A stretch of 56,000 bases of DNA. Source: Cristatella mucedo. Its lineage: Eukaryota > Bryozoa > Phylactolaemata > Cristatellidae. Location: the NCBI GenBank assembly GCA_009760855.2, contig WPIO01000027.1:1-56000 (forward strand), in the 5' to 3' direction. The notes below the pieces were generated by a model. It saw only the letters and a program-made list of their open reading frames with translations. It was not told where the DNA came from and ran no database searches. A program made the position numbers and the translations under genes. This document shows, piece after piece, positions 36,980 to 48,491 of the stretch (positions are counted from its first letter, which is position 1; every line of letters starts with the position of its first letter).

Positions 36980-38190
36980 TTAGCAGCAGCAGCAGTTTTC
37001 CAGCGAGTGCGACTTCTGAGGAGCTCTAACCTCTCACCTTTGGCTCCTCGAGCTCAGCTTCTCATCCGTTTGTTCGCAGTGGATTGTCAGAGCGCCTAGT
37101 ACCTTGTACTCCACTCCCGTTCGGCGACGCTCTTCGGCCCAGTGGTTAGTATGACGAATTATCTCGCTACTGTGCAATTAAAGCAGTCTGAGTCACCTCG
37201 CTAGCAAGCTCCTTCTCGCTTCCTGTCTAAGCAGATAATTCGGCCTAGCAGGCTACTTCTCGCTTCCTGTCTAAGCAGATGATTCGGCTATGAGGAGCAG
37301 CACCTAGCGACCGTCAAGCACGAGGCGGTAACTGCACAGCAATCGCCATGCAAGAAGGAAGCAGCGTCTCAGGATAGCCTGCCGTCACCAAAGCATGAAT
37401 AACAAGAAGAATGTAAAGTCCACGAAGTTCAGACCGACCTTTATACCCACTCGCATTTCAAGAAGATACACGACCACGCCGTCTGCAGCGCCATCTAACG
37501 GCATTTCCTCGCCGCAGCATGTAACGCGCGGGAGTACGCAGTCGGGCGTGGCTGGCTAGTTTTACGAGGAAAATCCTCGGCGCTCAATCCTTAACAGAGG
37601 GAGGCATCTTCTTCTTTTTAAGGGGCTCGAACCTTTATCTTGCCCGAACCCGAACCGCCGAACCCGAACCGACCGGGTTCGCAGCCGCCGTGGCCCTTAC
37701 GAATCACGGCAGCCAGCGACCTCTGGCGGCAGCCTCGAGGCGCCGAGGCTGCCGGTCGGAATATGCCTTCCTCGGCCGCCGCTGCGCAGAGAGCCAGAGA
37801 GCCAGATAATGCAGCGCAGCGGCAGCTGCTGCAAACCGCGAGCGACGCAATGCTGCTACCACTCCCTCCCCCCCCCCCCGCCCCGCCCCACCCACCTCGC
37901 TACGACCCTGAGTGTGCACTAATGCCCACATCTGACAGGCCATCGGGGCGCTCGGCGGCGCCTGTCTAAGCGCTCCAGGCGCCGCGCGCTCAGCTGCACA
38001 CCGGCGAGCCCAGACGGCGAGCTCCCAGAAGGCGTTTCAGCTACGCGCTTCATCTCGGTTCGGCGAGCTCCCAGAAGACGCTTCAGCTAATGGCACTTAA
38101 TCTCGGTTCGAGCGCCCAGCGCTCACCTCCGGGCCCTGGCCCAAGGATAAGAAGCTCGCACTTCAGATCCCGGATGGAGGATTCGAGTCA
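36980..38190. other. GC-rich upstream region with short local duplications
   Basis: Contains a tandem pair of cttctcgcttcctgtctaag units (about 37,211-37,290), a run of cccgaacc/ccgaaccg units (37,643-37,680), and a ~50-bp tandem pair built on ggcgagctcccagaag (about 38,017-38,105). Open frames at 37,640-37,969 are Pro/Ala-rich without a domain. Confidence 0.5.
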
Positions 38191-38194
38191 TAGG

Positions 38195-38300
38195 ACCGAC
38201 GATACTTTTGTGGGTTCGATTCCTACGACCGACAATCCTGTGTTGCTCACTGCGGGCCGGGCTGCAAGCCGCTGAGGCTCTTTCACTGCTAGAAGACAGT
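38195..38300 (+). mobile_element. tRNA-derived SINE (family 1), partial
   Basis: gtgggttcgattcctacgaccgacaatcc (B box) then ggctgcaagccgctgaggctcttt and agacagttaaaacg, a diverged version of the family body and end. Confidence 0.55.
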
Positions 38301-38594
38301 TAAAACGCCGAAACCCTTCGCTATCTCTTTTTACCTCGCGAGCACACCCGTAGAGCGAACCCGTTAAAAAAGCGGCAGCGTTTCGTTGCAAAAAGAGGGC
38401 ACGGGAAGTTGAATTTTCTTAGACTTTAAGACACAGACTCCCGATCTGAGAGTTTGGAGAAACTTGGTGCCTGTGGCATGTAAGGTTTCAAAAATACTTC
38501 GGGTGACTACCTGATTAAAATACTGCTAGCACGACCTTAAGCGAGCTATTTTGGTGCCGAACGGGAAAGCAAAGCCAATCAGTTCCTGAGGACT

Positions 38595-38760
38595 TTCGCC
38601 CAGGAGGTAAGGTGCACGCTCTCCACGACCGAGGCCGTGTGTTCGAATCCTGAAGTGGGCGATCCATTGTTGCAAAGTTACGTGCAGTGGTGATAAAGGC
38701 CAGTAATGCTCTTGTTCTAGCTATACAAATGATACTGTTAGATCAGCTAATCTTATTCAT
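38595..38760 (+). mobile_element. tRNA-derived SINE (family 1)
   Basis: aggtaaggtgcacgctctccacgaccgaggccgtgtgttcgaatcctgaagtgggcgatcc carries A- and B-box-like parts. It is followed by gtgcagtggtgataaaggcc and atacaaatgatactgttagatcagct. Confidence 0.75.
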
Positions 38761-40615
38761 TTTCTGGACTGCTACTCCCGAAGAAAGCTCACTCTCAACT
38801 AGTGGCAAGCCATTAGTGTATGCAAATCCTGACGCCCACCCCCCCCCCCAGTTAGCAAATTATCGCTGGCCAGACAGGCTGGCATTTTTTTAGTTCACCA
38901 GTTTCTCATTCCTGGACGACGACGCGTGCATAGTAGTCAAAGCTAATCCAGCGGGAGCACTTCGGGGGAGGTAATTGACCCTGGAGAGAGGCTACGCGTT
39001 CGTTTACAGATGTGACTCTCAGATGAATAGGCTAATTGTTGGCTCACGCGGCTTTCGGTGCTTAGCTGCCAATCGGATCAGAACCGGTTCGTTTCAATCG
39101 TCGACAGATGCCACCTGCAATAGTGCAGTACCGCTGCTCGTCATCCGTCTCAACAGCTAGCAGACCAGTGCGACCATTTACAGACAGGAAACGAAACTTG
39201 CGAATGGAGGGCGAATGGCCGCCATCCACAGCCATCTCTGGAGCCGCATCGTTGGCGAAACAAGCAAAATTACGGCACTCGATAAGCCAGCAGCGTTATC
39301 TGAGGCAGGCAGCGGTGCACAAGACTGCTGCCGGAATCGTGAGCGAGATAGGCGGTGCGATTTAGTTCGCACTTGCAATAACAAGGCCGCCCAATGAAGA
39401 CCAGGTGCGAGTTTGCACTCAGTCTCTATCGGCAAATGAGTGTGCGTCTGGTTGTACGCATTCGCTGCCTCTGATGCGAAACTGGGGCGGGGAAGAGAGT
39501 AATCACTTAGAACCAAAACCTTTGAAACGATGCCCAACGATAGGCCAAAGAGACATTGCCCTCAAAATGCTACAGACGAAATGCTTCGTTTTATCCAAAT
39601 TCGTTCTCCAGAAGGGTTGATCCGCCATTAGTCACCCGTTGCGAGTGTCTTGCTACAGGAATTTCTGACGGTTGCCTAATAGTGTGCTTTCTTGAAAGCG
39701 TCCTATGTTAAGCAAACTTCCGAGGTAGATTCTTGTTCATGGAAGACATCACTGTCTTATGACTTCGGGTAGGCATGCGGTTCGTACAATCTACCCTTTA
39801 CCTAAAGTAAGCGGAGAAAGTACTTGCTACCGGCCCGGAAATCATCAGCAATCATCGGATCATCAGCAATCATCAGATATTATGCGCAAAAATTCGAGCG
39901 AGCGAGCGGCTAAGCGGCATCATAAGCGATGAGGCCATCAACTAAACTCGGTGTGCTTCGGAAATGCGATGATGCGCACGAGACTGCCTTGAGACCATGG
40001 CTATTCTAGCGCACAGCCAGAGCCTGTTATTGATTAGCAGCCCTTGCTAAGGAGACTGATAAGCGTCTCCTGTTACCCATCTGCGAAGCTGAACATGAGG
40101 GAGTGTCCGGAAGCGCGCCCGCTCGGAGACTAAAGGGGATTTGTTGACGCGGCCTTTACGTAAATGCCTACCCCAACCTGCTAGTAATCGATCCATTGTT
40201 CTCCCCCTCTACCGCTCCCCTTTCCCGTGTCCCATGATTCAAGGCAGGGCCGAAGCAGCCCAGAACCCAGCGCTAAAAAGGCAGTCGGAGTTGGTGCGGT
40301 AGGTGCCGCTGAATCATGCATCCTTTCAACTTTTCCTTAGACCTGCGGACCTGAGACGGTCGGCGAACTGAGCGACGCCCGTTTCCACTAGCTGACCGTG
40401 ACATGCGCTCCGCGACTGCTCGAGCGTCTGCCTGCTCGGCGGCGCTCAGTGAGCCGACCGGTCTGGCGGATTTTCTGAGGGGCTGGCTGCTGGGTCCGTC
40501 ACGTTTCACCGGGACGGCGACAGATTGTAATAATGTGAGGCGTTCGAATCTCTTCGATAGAGAAATAGCTTGTTTGGTGCACACTAACAATTTAAATTGA
40601 GATAATCTAAGCGAG

Positions 40616-40618
<3 letters not shown>
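38761..40618. other. Non-coding stretch, nothing firmly recognised
   Basis: Includes short iterations of aatcatcag (39,840-39,876) and GC-richer DNA at 40,330-40,520. Open frames on both strands at 39,108-39,620 and 40,273-40,590 overlap and have no motif I know. Confidence 0.35.
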
Positions 40619-40675
<57 letters not shown>

Positions 40676-40719
40676 TTATTTATTTATTTATATATATATG
40701 TGCGTGCGTGCGTGCGTGC
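40619..40719. repeat. (TA)n-(TTTA)n-(TGCG)n compound microsatellite
   Basis: TA run, then tttatttatttattta, then tgtgcgtgcgtgcgtgcgtg. Confidence 0.95.
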
Positions 40720-40794
40720 ATTTTAGCATTTTATATTGCGGCAGAAGAGCAATAGCGGTCATCACTCCCGCTTGCAGTAGGAAAATGCAGATTT

Positions 40795-40910
40795 TCCTGC
40801 TTCAGGACTCGGGTCCACGACCTGGGTCGTGAAGGGTGAGCACCTTAAGCCAAGGGTAAGACCCGGGTGTTTGTACTAGGGTACTCAGAATAAAGATTAT
40901 TTCTTGTTAT
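40795..40910 (-). mobile_element. SINE with LINE-derived tail (family 2), diverged
   Basis: The plus strand has ggactcgggtccacgacctgggtcgtgaagggtgagcaccttaa, the reverse complement of the family-2 tRNA-like head with its B box. Confidence 0.55.
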
Positions 40911-41103
40911 TCTAGGTTTTACTTTATTCCATCTTACAGTATTCAATTTATTAATCAGCTAACTTGTTTAACTAAAATTCAATATTCTCACTTTCGCTAG
41001 TCAATGAGCTTGTGCTTCACTGTATTTTCAACTTTCATTTGAAATATATACACTACTTGCCGATTGTGAGCGATCTTGTTTATTAAAAATTTAAATTTAA
41101 ATA

Positions 41104-41240
41104 ATTCATTTGTATAGCGCCCCAAGAGAAATAAATCCCTATCCAGGCGCTTCACATATGCCTCAGGGCTCGAGCCCACGACCTCAGCCAGACCTTAGTC
41201 GGGGCGAGCACCTTAACCGCTGGACCAACCCAGCTCATAT
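41104..41240 (-). mobile_element. SINE with LINE-derived tail (family 2)
   Basis: Reverse complement reads gagctgggttggtccagcggttaaggtgctcgcc (A box) and gaggtcgtgggctcgagccctgaggc (B box). It ends with gtgaagcgcctggatagggatttatttctcttggggcgctatacaaatgaat, which matches the 3' end of family-1 LINEs. Confidence 0.85.
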
Positions 41241-41514
41241 AATAGTGATCGACAGTCATTTATTAAAAGATCGAATTACAGGGAGCAAGCCTTATCTACT
41301 TTTTTGAATTACTAGTAAGATTTTGATATACTAGACACTTTTTCTAGGATCTAGTTCCGTGCTATCAATAGTATTAAGCACAGGTTTTTAAGATTAATTT
41401 TCCTCTACCATTTTATTTCGCAGCCAGAATGTAAGCCTGGATAAAAATCGTCGCTTTCCGTCATGATTCACAGAATTCCAAAAAGAATTGAGCAATCACT
41501 TTATCTCTGTCTCT

Positions 41515-41521
<7 letters not shown>

Positions 41522-41590
<69 letters not shown>
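41522..41590. repeat. (CT)n microsatellite
   Basis: Pure CT run followed by gtgtgt. Confidence 0.97.
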
Positions 41591-41596
<6 letters not shown>

Positions 41597-41699
41597 CAAT
41601 GTCCTGGGTTTTCTTGTATTCTCTTTAACCTGCGTGCGCATTCCATGAGAGCGTCTTATGATTTGCATGGCCTGCAAGGCATGGGCCGGGGATCAAGGC

Positions 41700-42590
41700 A
41701 AACCCGGGGCACCTCATTTCACAGCCATCACAAAAGAGACTAGCCACAGCGAACCAATTATTTTATAGGAAAGAGCAGCATCCAGTGAGAGACCTGTGGA
41801 GCGTGCTGAAGCCGCCACCGTCCAACAAGTTAAGCCTCGTCTGGCAATTGGCATGGCTCCAGAAAAATTAGCCGGCTGCTTTCACGTACCTCCAGTATAT
41901 TTTTCCACAGCTGTCGGAGGGAATCATGAAACAATTATCTCCGTTTCACCACCGAGAGAGAAGATCATAATGTGAGACGAACTAGCCAAGAAGTTGAGCA
42001 GGACTGATGAAGCGGCTCTAAGCAGCTTCCTGGCAGTGGTTCACGGCTCGACTATCTAGTCGATTAAAAGGCTGAAAACTACGTGCAGCCAGCTAAGACC
42101 CTCGTTAGGTATTAGGACGAAATGACAAGAAGAATGTTCCTCATAGCCCATATCCTGTATGCTCATCTCAAGGAGAATGCAGCAGCTTGATTGGCAGATG
42201 AGCAAGGCGAGTGCTTTCATAGATATCTAAACGACTTTGAACGTCGTTGACAAGCACATTACACAGGAAAAGATAGTGGGAGGCTATTTGGGGGACCTCT
42301 TCGGGGAAGAAATTTGCCTTACAGCCACAAATCTAGAGCTAACATCTACTTGATTCTGAATCATTTGAGTGGTCATTTTTCTATAACCTCGGGGAAATAC
42401 ATAATAATGTTGAGTCATTAGCTGTTCTTTTTTACTAAATGTTAAGCTTCAAGATGCGCGACTTTGTCCGTTTTCTCGTGGTATGCGGGTTAGTTTCAAG
42501 CTAATCACCATCGAGGTCACAAAAGTAGAGTGTGTAGCCATTAATAGCGATATTTTTTACTTCCGAGGAATAGGCTATTAGGTCACGTGG
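41700..42590 (+). mobile_element. Relic of the ERFHQDI-motif protein family, copy 2
   Basis: Plus-strand pieces: ENYVQPAKTLVRY (about 42,074), MTRRMFLIAHILYAHLKENA (about 42,122-42,180) and DEQGECFHRYLNDFERR (42,198-42,248). They correspond to MSLKxHxLxxHL and ERFHQDI..ERRYQ of copies 1 and 3. Downstream DNA (ttttctcgtggtatgcgggttagtttcaag, gtcacaaaa) matches the end region of copy 1 near 27,713-27,760. Degenerate, with in-frame stops. Confidence 0.65.
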
Positions 42591-42647
42591 ACTTTGATAG
42601 GTCGCCGGCCTAGCTGGTGAGGCAGTCTAACGTTGGCTACGGACTCG

Positions 42648-43060
42648 CACTTATAATAATAACACAATTATATAGCGCTCTCAGGGAACTGGATCGCTTT
42701 CTCTCTAGGCACTTTACAGGTGCTGCATTTAAAGCATTACCAAGCGTTTCGCGGTAACATCTGCAATCAATAGTCATAGTGAAAGCAGGTACATACACAC
42801 AAAGGACGAATCACAAAGACCGATCAAATGCTGTAATAAAAAGGTGCGTTTTAAATGTCGTCGTGTCAGTGAACGTTGGTTGTGACGTGCGTCGGTAGTG
42901 ATGAACCGGGCTTTGGGAGCGCGGTAGCTGAAGGCACGGTCTCCGGGGGCTTTGAGGTTCGTACGAGGTATCGTTAAACGACTCGAGTCAGAACGACTCT
43001 TCGCCCGGTGGTGGGAGAATAGTTCTGATAGGTAGGCTAGAGCCAGAGAATCAACCTATA
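42648..43060 (-). mobile_element. CR1/L2-like LINE fragment (family 1)
   Basis: The plus strand begins ataataataacacaattatatagcgctctcagggaactggatcgctttctctctaggcactttacagg (family tail). It continues into the last ORF part: the minus strand has remnants of the FGD-AF...K..FITT block. Followed by short ataatccgat/ctgataat iterations (43,057-43,101). Confidence 0.75.
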
Positions 43061-43137
43061 ATAATCCGATAATCCGATAGTCTGATAATCTGATAATCTG
43101 AGTCGTGAATTTCTCGCACCTTACCTCCTGTTCGCCT

Positions 43138-43500
43138 TTCCCTTTGTTGACCTTCCACTAGTGCAGCGCGGCGGGCTGAGCGTCGCCGTCGCCGCCGCCG
43201 CGCGACGACGCTCCGCCGCCGCCGCCGCTTTCTTCTTCAGCCGCTTCGGTCTGCTGCCGAGTTCGTCGTGTGAAGCGTTTCCGTCGAGTTTCAGCAGTAC
43301 GGCGCCGACTGTCTTCCTCGATTGCTTATCGCTTTGGTTGCCGGATGCGATGTTATGGGCACATTCTGTTCGCCTCTCTCTCTCTCTTTTGTTCCGAATG
43401 CATTGCTGCGAAAGGCCCGCCTGTCCGCAACGGCGGGCGGAACCGCTGGTGTTCGGATGAAAATTGGTTGGAAATCTTGAAAGAACTTCGGACGCGTTGA
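43138..43500 (-). CDS. Candidate exon in a CpG-rich patch, unidentified
   Basis: A long minus-strand frame (no ATG in frame; the first codon usable is GTG) runs through a CpG/CCG-rich stretch. It encodes a basic, Ala/Arg-rich segment (RPKRLKKKAAAAAERRR) and meets a strong donor GGAG|GTAAGG at about 43,118. It could be part of a 5' exon of an unrecognised gene. Triplet repeats alone can also keep frames open, so this is weak. Confidence 0.25.
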
Positions 43501-43519
43501 AGTTACTAGCCACTAACAG

Positions 43520-44520
43520 CTCTCCGAGCTAATGTTGCCTGTAGCTTGAGGATGTTCAAACGACTATTAATAGTCAGAGACCGGTGCGCTTCCCATTGAA
43601 CTAACGGGATTTCCGTCTGCGTGATTTCCGTTTTTGAGACGGATTCCCTACTAACGTGAATCCAAACTATATATTTCAATCTAACCGAATTCGTGAACTA
43701 GTTCTGTTTTGTACCTATGCAAGCAGTACAAGGAGCGTCCTAAATTGATGTCTGTCTTAGGTTTTTTCTTTGGCTGATTTCAGGGAGCGACTCCGCGCAT
43801 AAATCAGATTTAGCGCATGAATGCCTGCAAGCTGTGAATTACAGAAGTCTAGTGGTGGGAATGGCACAAATACCTGAACCAGCTTATCTGCGAGTTCCTT
43901 CCTAAGCAAGCAAGCCCGAGTTTCTATTGGGATGGTAGGCAGACTGGACCTCGGAACTATTGAGCTCATTTCGTGAAAAGTCATTTTGGAAGAGGACAAC
44001 CAGACTCCGTACAGAGGCTAGTACAGGAAATAGTTTGGTCGACTCCATGTTTAGGGTTATGTTTTCAAGTTCTTGGAGTCACACCTGGTTTTCCAGTAAC
44101 TACGAGCCTGGTTTTGTTCGTCAGTCAGTTTAGTTTGAGAAGATTTGCCGCCATCGAAGAGCGAGTTCATTGTGCATGTGACTTTCCTAGAGCACTTCAT
44201 CGCATAGTTGATACGTTTGCTGTTTCCACGCATTATTATCCTCCACAACCGCAACGCATGACAAAGACATACCTAACACTGTCAAAATGCAGCATAAAAT
44301 GAACTGGCTGCATTTACTTTGTCTGTCGGATCTTTTGTTGTTTCTGCGCCGGCGCCACCATAATAAGTCTGCCTCTTCTTTACAGGTGCGCTATTCAGCT
44401 CCAACGGCGGCGAGCGCTTGAGTCTCTCTTATGCTGGGCTTAATTCCCGGTGGCTTTCTACGGCTTTCTCTCTTAGTAGTTAAAATCTGGAGAGCCGCGA
44501 TAGCCGGCACAGTAGCCGGC
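43520..44520. other. Spacer, nothing recognised
   Basis: Open frames at 43,757-44,302 on both strands overlap and lack motifs. A short ccggc-rich palindrome (agccggccggccggct) is at about 44,514-44,529. Confidence 0.35.
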
Positions 44521-44527
44521 CGGCCGG

Positions 44528-44771
44528 CTACTTTAGCACTCGCCTCTCAAGAAAGAGAGCGGCATTCTTCTGAGCACTCAAGCTGCTTACGTTTTGGCTA
44601 AACGCGCCACCCTGGACGGCTCTGCGGCGCCCAGGACCTTTGCCCCACCGCGCTAAGACGACACTGCGAAGCAGAAGAGGTGCAAAAATAAACAGCAGCC
44701 GTGAAAAAGAGTCGAAGTCGCGGCGTCCGGCCAGCGCATCCGGAGGCACATATGCCATATATCCGCTGAGA
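44528..44771 (-). CDS. Candidate exon b of an unidentified minus-strand gene
   Basis: The acceptor gttcttctcag|T is strong, and a phase-2 entry from candidate exon a (44,865-45,034) gives a frame open to the TAG at 44,528. It encodes LSGYMAYVPPDALAGRRDF, then a hydrophobic stretch SRLLFIFAPLLLRSVVLARW that could span a membrane, and a basic segment GKGPGRRRA. A usable donor AAAC|GTAAGC lies near 44,600, so the true exon may end there. No known family. Confidence 0.33.
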
Positions 44772-44864
44772 CTGAGAAGAACCTCCGATCGGAGGCGGGC
44801 AGATTATGTCAGGCTAAGCTGCATAGCGACACGCTGCACGTCGATACTGCCGTACAGTACATAC

Positions 44865-45034
44865 CTGCAAGTAACCCGGGTATCGCTCCGCACCAGACGA
44901 GAGCTGCAAATCGGAGCAGAAGCATCCTCTTTCAACTCACTCTTGGATTGAGTGGCTGCGGTGCCAGACCGACCGCTGACTTCAAAAAGACGGGCTTCAA
45001 ATGTACCTGAGATCGTACGGTCAATGGATGTCGT
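44865..45034 (-). CDS. Candidate exon a of an unidentified minus-strand gene
   Basis: The acceptor ttgattcttttcag|ACG and donor TGCAG|GTATGT are both good and enclose a 170-nt exon, open in phase 0 and ending in phase 2. It encodes TTSIDRTISGTFEARLFE, then SELKEDASAPICSSRLVRSD. A 93-nt intron separates it from candidate exon b in matching phase. No SP or upstream exon could be pinned down, and I do not recognise the protein. Confidence 0.35.
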
Positions 45035-46149
45035 CTGAAAAGAATCAATTTTACGCACCGGTGGCAGTTAAGAATGGCCATCGGCGTTGACAAACATAGA
45101 ACAATCGGTCACGCCGCTAAGAGTGAGAGAGAAGCCATACTCGTTTCAATGAGTCTAGATAATGCCAGTGGCGGTGGTATCGTTGTTGGAGTTGACAATG
45201 AGAATTAATTTCTTAAAGACGGCAGCACGACTCTCAGGCATGCTTAACGACAATAGCACTGTTGTAATGCAAATAAGCAATTCTTAGTAACTTTATCACT
45301 GGCATTGCATTTCGAGGGAGAACAGTGATAGCATCGTCTATGCACACTTTTTTGAATACAACAACTCTGAATTTTGATCTGACACCAGCTTGAATAGGCA
45401 TCGAATTAACTTGCATCTAAAAATTGCATCATATGGCAATTCTTGATGTAAGATTTTCTGAATAAGTGATCTGCTTCTTGCACATGATATATATATACTA
45501 GCCTGCATTTTTTTACTGCCATGTCACCTGATAAAAGTACTTGTACAAAAGACAGGTCTACGAAATCTCATTCTCTTACCAGGTTTCAAATACTTTGTGG
45601 TCGACCATTTTCAAAAACCTTGCACCTAATTGACATTGATTGGGTTCCATATTATCTTACATCGCACGGCGACAACCTGCAAGCAAGTCTTCGGCCAGTA
45701 CCTGCTTGTAACATATAAATACTATGTGGATGGTGATCAAGTTCGTTGGTTTTTCGTGTGGGCTGGTGAGTTTTTGTTAGCATCGACCACTAAGAAACGA
45801 TAAAATTACTTACGCACAGGCTTACTGCTTTACATGCATCAATTTAGAGATTTCCCAGTGATGGATGGCTGCAAACACATATTCTTTAAAATGTCTACCT
45901 TTTGGAGCATGCTAACCCACAGAGCTATGACTATTCATAACTGCAATCCACTATTTACTAATCAAACTCTATATCTCTTATCATTATTAAGTTGTACTTG
46001 ATAGAAGAATTGTATAAAGAGTTTTGGTGGTCATTAGATGTGTTGAAAAAGCAGTCGGCATGGCAAAAACTACTGTATAGTTTTATCAGACCACTCCCAT
46101 TAATTGCAGTACTTCTTTTTGGCATAAAAAAATTAAACTTATTTGTGAA
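45035..46149. other. Spacer, nothing recognised
   Basis: AT-rich with small open frames only; no repeat motif recognised. Confidence 0.35.
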
Positions 46150-46685
46150 GAATTAAATTTAAAGACCCAGCCCTCATGATTGATTCAGCTGCCATCACCT
46201 TAGTGACGTCAGCCCTCAATCTAGTAGTACTAATCCCAAAAGATTTTTATTCAGATGAGCATATAGTGTCCTGCTTCAAGTCAGCCTCCTGCCAAAAGTA
46301 TGGAATGCTGAGGTAAGTGTACGACAGCCAAACTTATTCATGCATTTGTAACATTGAATCTAGATTATTGCAATTTTTATTTATTTGGGACCTCCGGCCT
46401 CTTTCCTCGGCGAACCGAACTTGTTTGTTTTTGTTCCGTGTCTGCTTTGCATGTAAGCGTGTGAATTATTCAGTGTGCGTTACTGGCTAGAGGTCTTACT
46501 AACCGGTGGCCATATGTGCCTTCATGTTTTATTAAGCATGTTGGCCTTAGCATCTAACTTGCGCATACTTTGTGCATGCCTGATACCATTAATGACACTA
46601 AGCTTTTGGTACTGATTCTCTTGCAGCAAGTTGCGAAGCACTTGGATAGAGACTAAGGTTAAGACGCTGTACAAACGACCTATTA
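46150..46685 (+). mobile_element. CR1/L2-like LINE fragment (family 2)
   Basis: Translated pieces resemble the RT thumb region: LVVLIPKDFYSDEHIV-like, FKSASCQKYGML, KLIHAFVTLNLDYCNF. An internal deletion leads straight to the 3' UTR: ttactggctagaggtcttactaaccggtggcc, then tgcatgcctgatacca..ttctcttgcagcaagttgcgaagcacttggatagagactaagg. It ends cgacctattactattg. The same 3' UTR is found at 55,590-55,865. Confidence 0.75.
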
Positions 46686-46689
46686 CTAT

Positions 46690-47045
46690 TGGTAATAATT
46701 ATATTACATTTTCATAGCGCCCTCAGAAAATCCACTGTCTGTCTAGGCACTGTATATTTGCTGTAAAGGAAGCATAGTCGAACGGTTAGTGGTAGCATGG
46801 TCAATGACAACAAGCATTATATAGTTAGAGGTGACATGCACACGGTCAGCAGGTAAGTTTCGTTAGTAGCAGCATGCACAGTGTCAGCACGTATAAGCAA
46901 ATAAAGGATGAATCACAGGGATCATTGATGCCGTGATGAATATCTGCGTTTTTGGTTTCTTTTTGAATGTGGTCAAGTTAGGGGATATCGTGTCGCCAAT
47001 CGGAAGTGAGTTCCAGACCTTGGGAGCATACGAGCTAAAAACTCT
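46690..47045 (-). mobile_element. CR1/L2-like LINE fragment (family 1)
   Basis: The plus strand begins aataattatattacattttcatagcgccctcagaaaatccactgtctgtctaggcactgtatatttgctg and runs through the 3' UTR into the last codons of the ORF. It abuts the family-2 copy to its left tail to tail. Confidence 0.8.
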
Positions 47046-48214
47046 GTTCTTCGTTTACCGATAGTGCTCTTGCTATTTATTCAGACTTCATTATAAAGCA
47101 AGTGCGCTGGAAGAAAATTGACCATCTAACGATGAGGATTCTTAGAACTTCCCTCCCATCCTAGACGCGGCCGCGATGAAGCCAGCGATGTGGTCAGACC
47201 TTGACCTCAATGAGGCAGCCAATAGCAGGAGGGCTGACGGCGCATATCAGAGGGCCGCTCGACACGCTACTGTCGTCCAGCGTGCCCAAGGTTAAGGAAT
47301 TCCAAATGGTTTCAGGACCCACTGGTCCCTCTTCCCTCTGCTTATCTGTCCCCTTTAAGATTAGGAAGTACATTCTGGAGCTACTAATTAACCACATCTA
47401 TACCCGGAATTCCGGTTAAAGGCTGAGCCTAATGTTTTTTTGTATCAAAGTCACACGACCAAAAGAAACCTAGGACCGGCTGCCTAATAAATCACTTGTA
47501 AAAGATGTTGCATTGCGATAAGAAGCATTTCACTGCAATAAAATGCCCGGAATTTGGAATTGCATGACAAAAATCGCCGCCTCCTTCACAAGGACAGCAC
47601 TGAATTGAATCTTACCAACTAAACTCTAGCTAAGTTACTACTATCGAAAGAAATGTATTAGGTGGTCTTTACAGACTGTATATGGTAAATTGTTAGCGAA
47701 GAAATAACAAAAGCTTTAGCAAAAGTATCTTGTACGATTAATTAAACGTGATCGACCATTAGTTCTATAAGCAGGTATCAAATCCTGGGCAAGGTCACCG
47801 GGACGTTCCATCAAAATCAAATCGGGGTGAGGAAAGAAGACCGTTTTGCATAGGCGGCAATTGATACGTAGGCATGCTTTCACCGCGGAGGGCCTGAGGC
47901 TTGAAAAACTTGATCTGGGTGACTATGAAATACTTGAGAAACGAGGATCTGGGTGACTCCACCCAAACGAAGGAAAACTAAAATGCTGAGAGTAATTATT
48001 GGAGGCTGAAAGACAAGATAAAAACTTGGCGAGGTCATCGAGCTCACTCGCGCTTTTAGTCGCTTCAAACTCGTAATTAATTTTCCGACAGGTACGTTGG
48101 TGATATTGAAGCACTTAGTACAATAACCAGGATCATCAGGAGCCAATTTTTCCCCTTTAAAGCAGTCGACGAAGTAAGATATTTTTTCAAATAGCGTGGA
48201 ACATGAATGTGTAA
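47046..48214. other. Spacer, nothing recognised
   Basis: Open frames at 47,191-47,419 and 47,880-48,146 overlap on opposite strands and lack motifs. Confidence 0.35.
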
Positions 48215-48375
48215 CAGCCTCTTTTGTCGAGCGACAGAATAGCCTTTACGGATTCACCGACACCTGCAATAGCGATAAAGGATCGCCCGCCGCAGGATTC
48301 GAACCCACGACATCGTGAGCTAGGTTGTGAAAAGCAATCGCCTTACCTAGTGTGCCATCACGCCTGACCGAGTAC
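48215..48375 (-). mobile_element. tRNA-derived SINE (family 1)
   Basis: Reverse complement reads ggcgtgatggcacactaggtaaggcgattgc (A box), gtgggttcgaatcctgcggcgggcgatcc (B box) and ends with the gcctctttt-type segment of the family. Close to the copy at 23,345. Confidence 0.85.
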
Positions 48376-48451
48376 TTCACAGTCGCCGAAGAATATTTGG
48401 TCCACTTACGATCAAGACAAGGCTGCTACCCATCTACCTCGTAGCGTCATA

Positions 48452-48457
48452 TAAATG

Positions 48458-48491
<34 letters not shown>

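Noticed and set aside
37643-37680. Interstitial telomeric repeat
   Set aside because: Units are cccgaacc/ccgaaccg, not the TTAGGG or TTAGG types.
39108-39620. Coding exon in the 39.1-39.6 kb frames
   Set aside because: Open frames exist on both strands in several phases with no splice-site pair, motif or composition that favours one.
48459-48490. Independent (TAA)n microsatellite
   Set aside because: It is the 3' tail of the adjoining LINE, as at 18,462, 53,263 and 54,587.
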